In this document: positions 11,895 to 14,327 of the stretch, piece by piece
Layout of the letters: each line of letters begins with the position of its first letter
How positions within the stretch are numbered: position 1 is the stretch's first letter
Source of the DNA: Nitriliruptorales bacterium
GTDB lineage: Bacteria; Actinomycetota; Nitriliruptoria; Euzebyales; Egibacteraceae
DNA length: 14,327 nt
NCBI GenBank assembly: GCA_007133145.1
Contig: SLNF01000227.1
Location: 1 to 14,327 of the forward strand
Direction: 5' to 3'
Translations under genes and position numbers: made by a program
Notes under the pieces: model-generated
The model's input: only the letters and a program-made list of their open reading frames with translations
What the model was told of the DNA's origin: nothing
Database searches by the model: none

Positions 11895-12340
11895 GCGTCC
11901 TCACGCTCCGGCAGAGTGACCTCGGAGGACTCAGCGGCGTAGCCCATGTGACGGACGATGCCGACGACGAGTCCGACGACGACGAGGTAGACGCCGACGT
12001 CGAAGACGAGTGAGGCGGCGACCTCGAGCCCGCCCGGCAACGCGACCTTGCCGCCGGCGAGGAAGGCCCCTTCGAGGAGCAGCCCGCCGAGACCGTAGAG
12101 CACGGCGATGAGCAGCCCCGTGCCGACCAGCGGGGTGAAGCGCAGGACCCGGCTGCGCGCGATGCGCCTGCTGCCGCGGCTGAAGTAGAGGAGCACCACG
12201 ACCGCTCCCGCGGTGAGCCCGCCGATGAAGCCCCCGCCGACGGCGTCGTGGCCCCGCAGCAGCAGGTAGACCGACGCGGCGAGGATCACCGGTGCGAGGC
12301 CGCGGCTACCGGTCCGCAGGATGAGGCTGTCGGTCATCAT
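11891..12340 (-). CDS. mrpB: Mrp-type antiporter subunit MrpB, operon 2
   Basis: This 149-residue protein with four helices has the MrpB signature RGHDAVGGGFIGG at 29-41 after the helix LAPVILAASVYLLL. Further helices are at about 43-53, 68-92 and 108-131. Two adjacent ATGs (12340, 12337) both overlap the mrpA stop; the first gives an ATGA overlap and is used here, the second gives TGATG and starts MTDSLILRT. The gene is separate from mrpA, unlike the fused MrpAB of some actinobacteria. The C-terminus is acidic (SSEVTLPEREDA). Confidence 0.94.
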   Translation of the reverse strand: MMTDSLILRTGSRGLAPVILAASVYLLLRGHDAVGGGFIGGLTAGAVVVLLYFSRGSRRIARSRVLRFTPLVGTGLLIAVLYGLGGLLLEGAFLAGGKVALPGGLEVAASLVFDVGVYLVVVGLVVGIVRHMGYAAESSEVTLPEREDA

Positions 12341-14327
12341 CGGCGGCGCTCCCCGCTCGCGGCCCGCTGACTGGTCTCGGCGACGTCGCGCGCGGTCAGC
12401 GCCTCGCCTTCGACACGTACGCCGAGGCGCAGGACCGCGAAGATCCCGGCCACCGCGACGCCGAGGACGGTGATCTCGCCGAGGGTGTCGAGGGCGCGGA
12501 AGTCGACGAGGATCGTGTTGACGATGTTGACCCCGCCGGTCTTCGCCGTCGCCTCGGTGAGGTACCAGGCCCCCGGCTCGGACAGCCCGCGGCGGCCGGT
12601 GAGCACGAACGTCGCGGCCCCCGCGAGCACCCCGACGACCACGGCGATGCCGAGGGCGCCGACCTGGCGCGGCATCGGCGTCGGGGAGAACCGCAATGGC
12701 AGCCGCCGGAAGGCGAAGACGACGAGGGCGACGGTGAGCGTCTCGACGAGCAGCTGGGTCAGCGCGAGGTCCGGCGCGCCGAGCAGCACGAACCACGCCG
12801 CGACGAGGAAGCCGGTGAAGCCGAGCGCGGCGACGGCGGCGAGCCGGCTGCGCGCCTGGGCCACCTTGAGGAGCGAGACCGCCAAGAGGGCGATGACGAC
12901 CCAGTCGGGACGCTGCGACAGCGCCGCGGAGCCGTCGACGCCGAGCTCGGGCCAGGCCACCGCGGCGCCGCCGAGGGCCACGAGCGCGCCGAGGATCGGC
13001 AGGAGGTAGGTCGCCGGACGCGACGACGTGGCGGACTGCCCGACGCGCTTGCCGACGGCGATGGCGCCGTCGTAGAGGCGGTCGAAGCTGCCGTCGCCGG
13101 AGAGCGGCAGTCGCACGAGACCCTGGAGGGCCTCGACGCGCTCGCGTGCGAGGAAGAGCGCGAGGCCGCCGACGACGACGACCGCCGACATCGCGAGCGG
13201 CACGGTGAGACCGTGCCAGAGGGCGAGGTGCAGATCGGGGTCGACGCCGGTGGTGACCAGGCCCACGCCGTTGGCGAGCGGGTCGAGCAGGGGCACGGCG
13301 AGCCCGACGACGAGGCCGCCGATGGCGGTGACGAGCGGCACGGCGACGAAGGCCCCGGGCGCGGCGTGGACGTGCAGCCCCGCGGGTACCTGCCCCTCGA
13401 AGGTGCGCCAGTAGTAGCGCGCGGAGTAGGCGAAGGTGGCGACCGAGGCCAGGACCGCGAGCGTCGCGACGAGCGGGGCCAGGGCCGGGTCGCCGGGTGC
13501 GGCGGCGAAGGCCGCGAAGGCCTCCTCCTTGGAGACGAAGCCGAGCAACGGCGGGATGCCCGCCATCGACAGCGCCGCGAGCCCACCGGCCAGGGCGACC
13601 CCGGGCAGCGAGCGGCGCAGGCCGCCGAGCTCGGTGAGGTCGCGAGTGCCGGTCTCGTGGTCGATGATGCCCACGCTCATGAACAGCGTGGCCTTGTAGA
13701 GCGCGTGGGCCAGGGTGTGCACCGCGGCGGCGGCGAGCGCGAGCGGGGTACCGACCCCGATGAGGGCGGTGAGGAAGCCGAGCTGGCTCACCGTCCCGTA
13801 GGCGAGCAGCGCCTTGAGGTCGGTCTTCTTCAGGGCGACGACCGCGCCGAGCAACGCGGTGACGAGGCCGAAGGCGAGGAGGCTCGAGCGCCACAGCACG
13901 ACCTCGCCGTAGAGCGGCGTCATGCGGAAGAGGAGGTAGACGCCGGCCTTGACCATCGTCGCGGCGTGGAGATACGTCGAGATCGGGGTCGGCGCGACCA
14001 TCGCCCCGGGCAGCCAGAAGTGGAACGGCACCTGCGCGGACTTCGTGAAGGCCCCCGCGAGGACCAGGACGATGACCGCGGGCGCGAGAGGGGAGGCCGC
14101 GAGCGCGCCGTCGGCCAGGATCGCCGAGAGCTGGAACGTGCCGGCGTCGACGCCGAGGAGGACGAACCCGGCGAGCATCGCGAGGCCGCCGACCGCGGTC
14201 ACGAGAAAGGCCCGCGTCGCCCCGGGCTTGCCCTCCCCGAGCCCGCCGATGAGGAAGAACGAGCTCACGCTCGTGAGCTCCCAGAAGACGAAGAGCAGGA
14301 GGAGGTCGTCGGCGACGACGAGGCCGA
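12337..14327 (-). CDS. mrpA: Mrp-type antiporter subunit MrpA, C-terminal 662 residues (5' end beyond the window), operon 2
   Basis: The frame is open to the window edge; the first visible residues GLVVADDLLLLFVFWELTSV include the TM5 Glu of the NuoL/MrpA pump. Further path residues are the Lys in GAFTKSAQVPFHFWLPGAM (TM7), His and Lys in STYLHAATMVKAGVYLLF (TM8), the AHALYKATLF helix and GFVSKEEAFAAF (TM12). The C-terminal third has the MbhD segment APDLALTQLLVETLT (about 12720-12780) and the MbhE segment NIVNTILVDFRALDTLGE (about 12470-12540). About 120 residues are missing, so the full protein would be near 780 residues, the size of a classical MrpA without fused MrpB. MrpA is the largest pump of the complex and starts the canonical A-to-G gene order. 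The GTG at 14268 is internal and not a start. Confidence 0.94.
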   Translation of the reverse strand, partial: GLVVADDLLLLFVFWELTSVSSFFLIGGLGEGKPGATRAFLVTAVGGLAMLAGFVLLGVDAGTFQLSAILADGALAASPLAPAVIVLVLAGAFTKSAQVPFHFWLPGAMVAPTPISTYLHAATMVKAGVYLLFRMTPLYGEVVLWRSSLLAFGLVTALLGAVVALKKTDLKALLAYGTVSQLGFLTALIGVGTPLALAAAAVHTLAHALYKATLFMSVGIIDHETGTRDLTELGGLRRSLPGVALAGGLAALSMAGIPPLLGFVSKEEAFAAFAAAPGDPALAPLVATLAVLASVATFAYSARYYWRTFEGQVPAGLHVHAAPGAFVAVPLVTAIGGLVVGLAVPLLDPLANGVGLVTTGVDPDLHLALWHGLTVPLAMSAVVVVGGLALFLARERVEALQGLVRLPLSGDGSFDRLYDGAIAVGKRVGQSATSSRPATYLLPILGALVALGGAAVAWPELGVDGSAALSQRPDWVVIALLAVSLLKVAQARSRLAAVAALGFTGFLVAAWFVLLGAPDLALTQLLVETLTVALVVFAFRRLPLRFSPTPMPRQVGALGIAVVVGVLAGAATFVLTGRRGLSEPGAWYLTEATAKTGGVNIVNTILVDFRALDTLGEITVLGVAVAGIFAVLRLGVRVEGEALTARDVAETSQRAASGERRR

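Noticed and set aside
1..14327. Mobile elements, CRISPR arrays, tRNA or rRNA genes
   Set aside because: No transposase or integrase frame, no spaced direct repeats, no terminal inverted repeats and no tRNA-like fold was found in either strand by reading.

Overview
The window is very GC-rich DNA (roughly 70% G+C by eye) with tightly packed genes, ATG/GTG starts, GC-rich hairpins without U-tracts and one TTGGGT-N17-TAGGCT promoter. This suggests a high-GC actinobacterium. I cannot name the genus; a deep-branching actinobacterial class is a guess. No rRNA, tRNA, mobile element or CRISPR array was seen.

Left edge (1-1196): two coupled plus-strand genes, the C-terminal end of a putative photolyase-related protein and a DUF2256 zinc-ribbon-like protein, run towards a minus-strand Hsp20 small heat-shock gene. 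A near-perfect 14-bp hairpin (453-484) separates the convergent units. The open frame of the DUF2256 gene runs straight through this hairpin and across hsp20, so its 3' end is probably frameshifted. The hsp20 gene has a strong Shine-Dalgarno, a plausible -10 and a degenerate CIRCE-like inverted repeat (ACTC-N9-GAGT).

Operon 1 (8745 to 1197, minus strand): ten genes, nearly all overlapping by 1-8 nt. They encode a NuoL/MrpA-type pump core, an unrecognised 87-aa two-helix protein, a 570-aa MrpD-like pump subunit, then MrpE, MrpF, MrpG, a free-standing MbhD-MbhE protein (the C-terminal part of MrpA), MrpB, MrpC and MrpD. From mrpE onward this is the subunit order of the Na+-translocating module of archaeal membrane-bound hydrogenase (mbhA-H), not the usual mrpA-G order. 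No hydrogenase or quinone-module gene follows; two hairpins end the operon. The 570-aa subunit has Ser where this family carries the conserved Lys of its central proton path.

Operon 2 (from beyond 14327 to 8969, minus strand): a canonical mrpABCDEFG set with mrpA truncated by the window edge and still carrying its own MbhD/MbhE tail, a short MrpE, and a nine-codon mini-ORF between mrpE and mrpF. A hairpin and then the operon 1 promoter lie in the gap at 8746-8968.

Together the two operons encode two complete but differently organised multisubunit cation/proton antiporters of the complex I-related family. These membrane machines exchange Na+ (or K+/Li+) for H+ and support pH and salt homeostasis. 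In operon 1 the parts of MrpA are split and an extra pump subunit is added.
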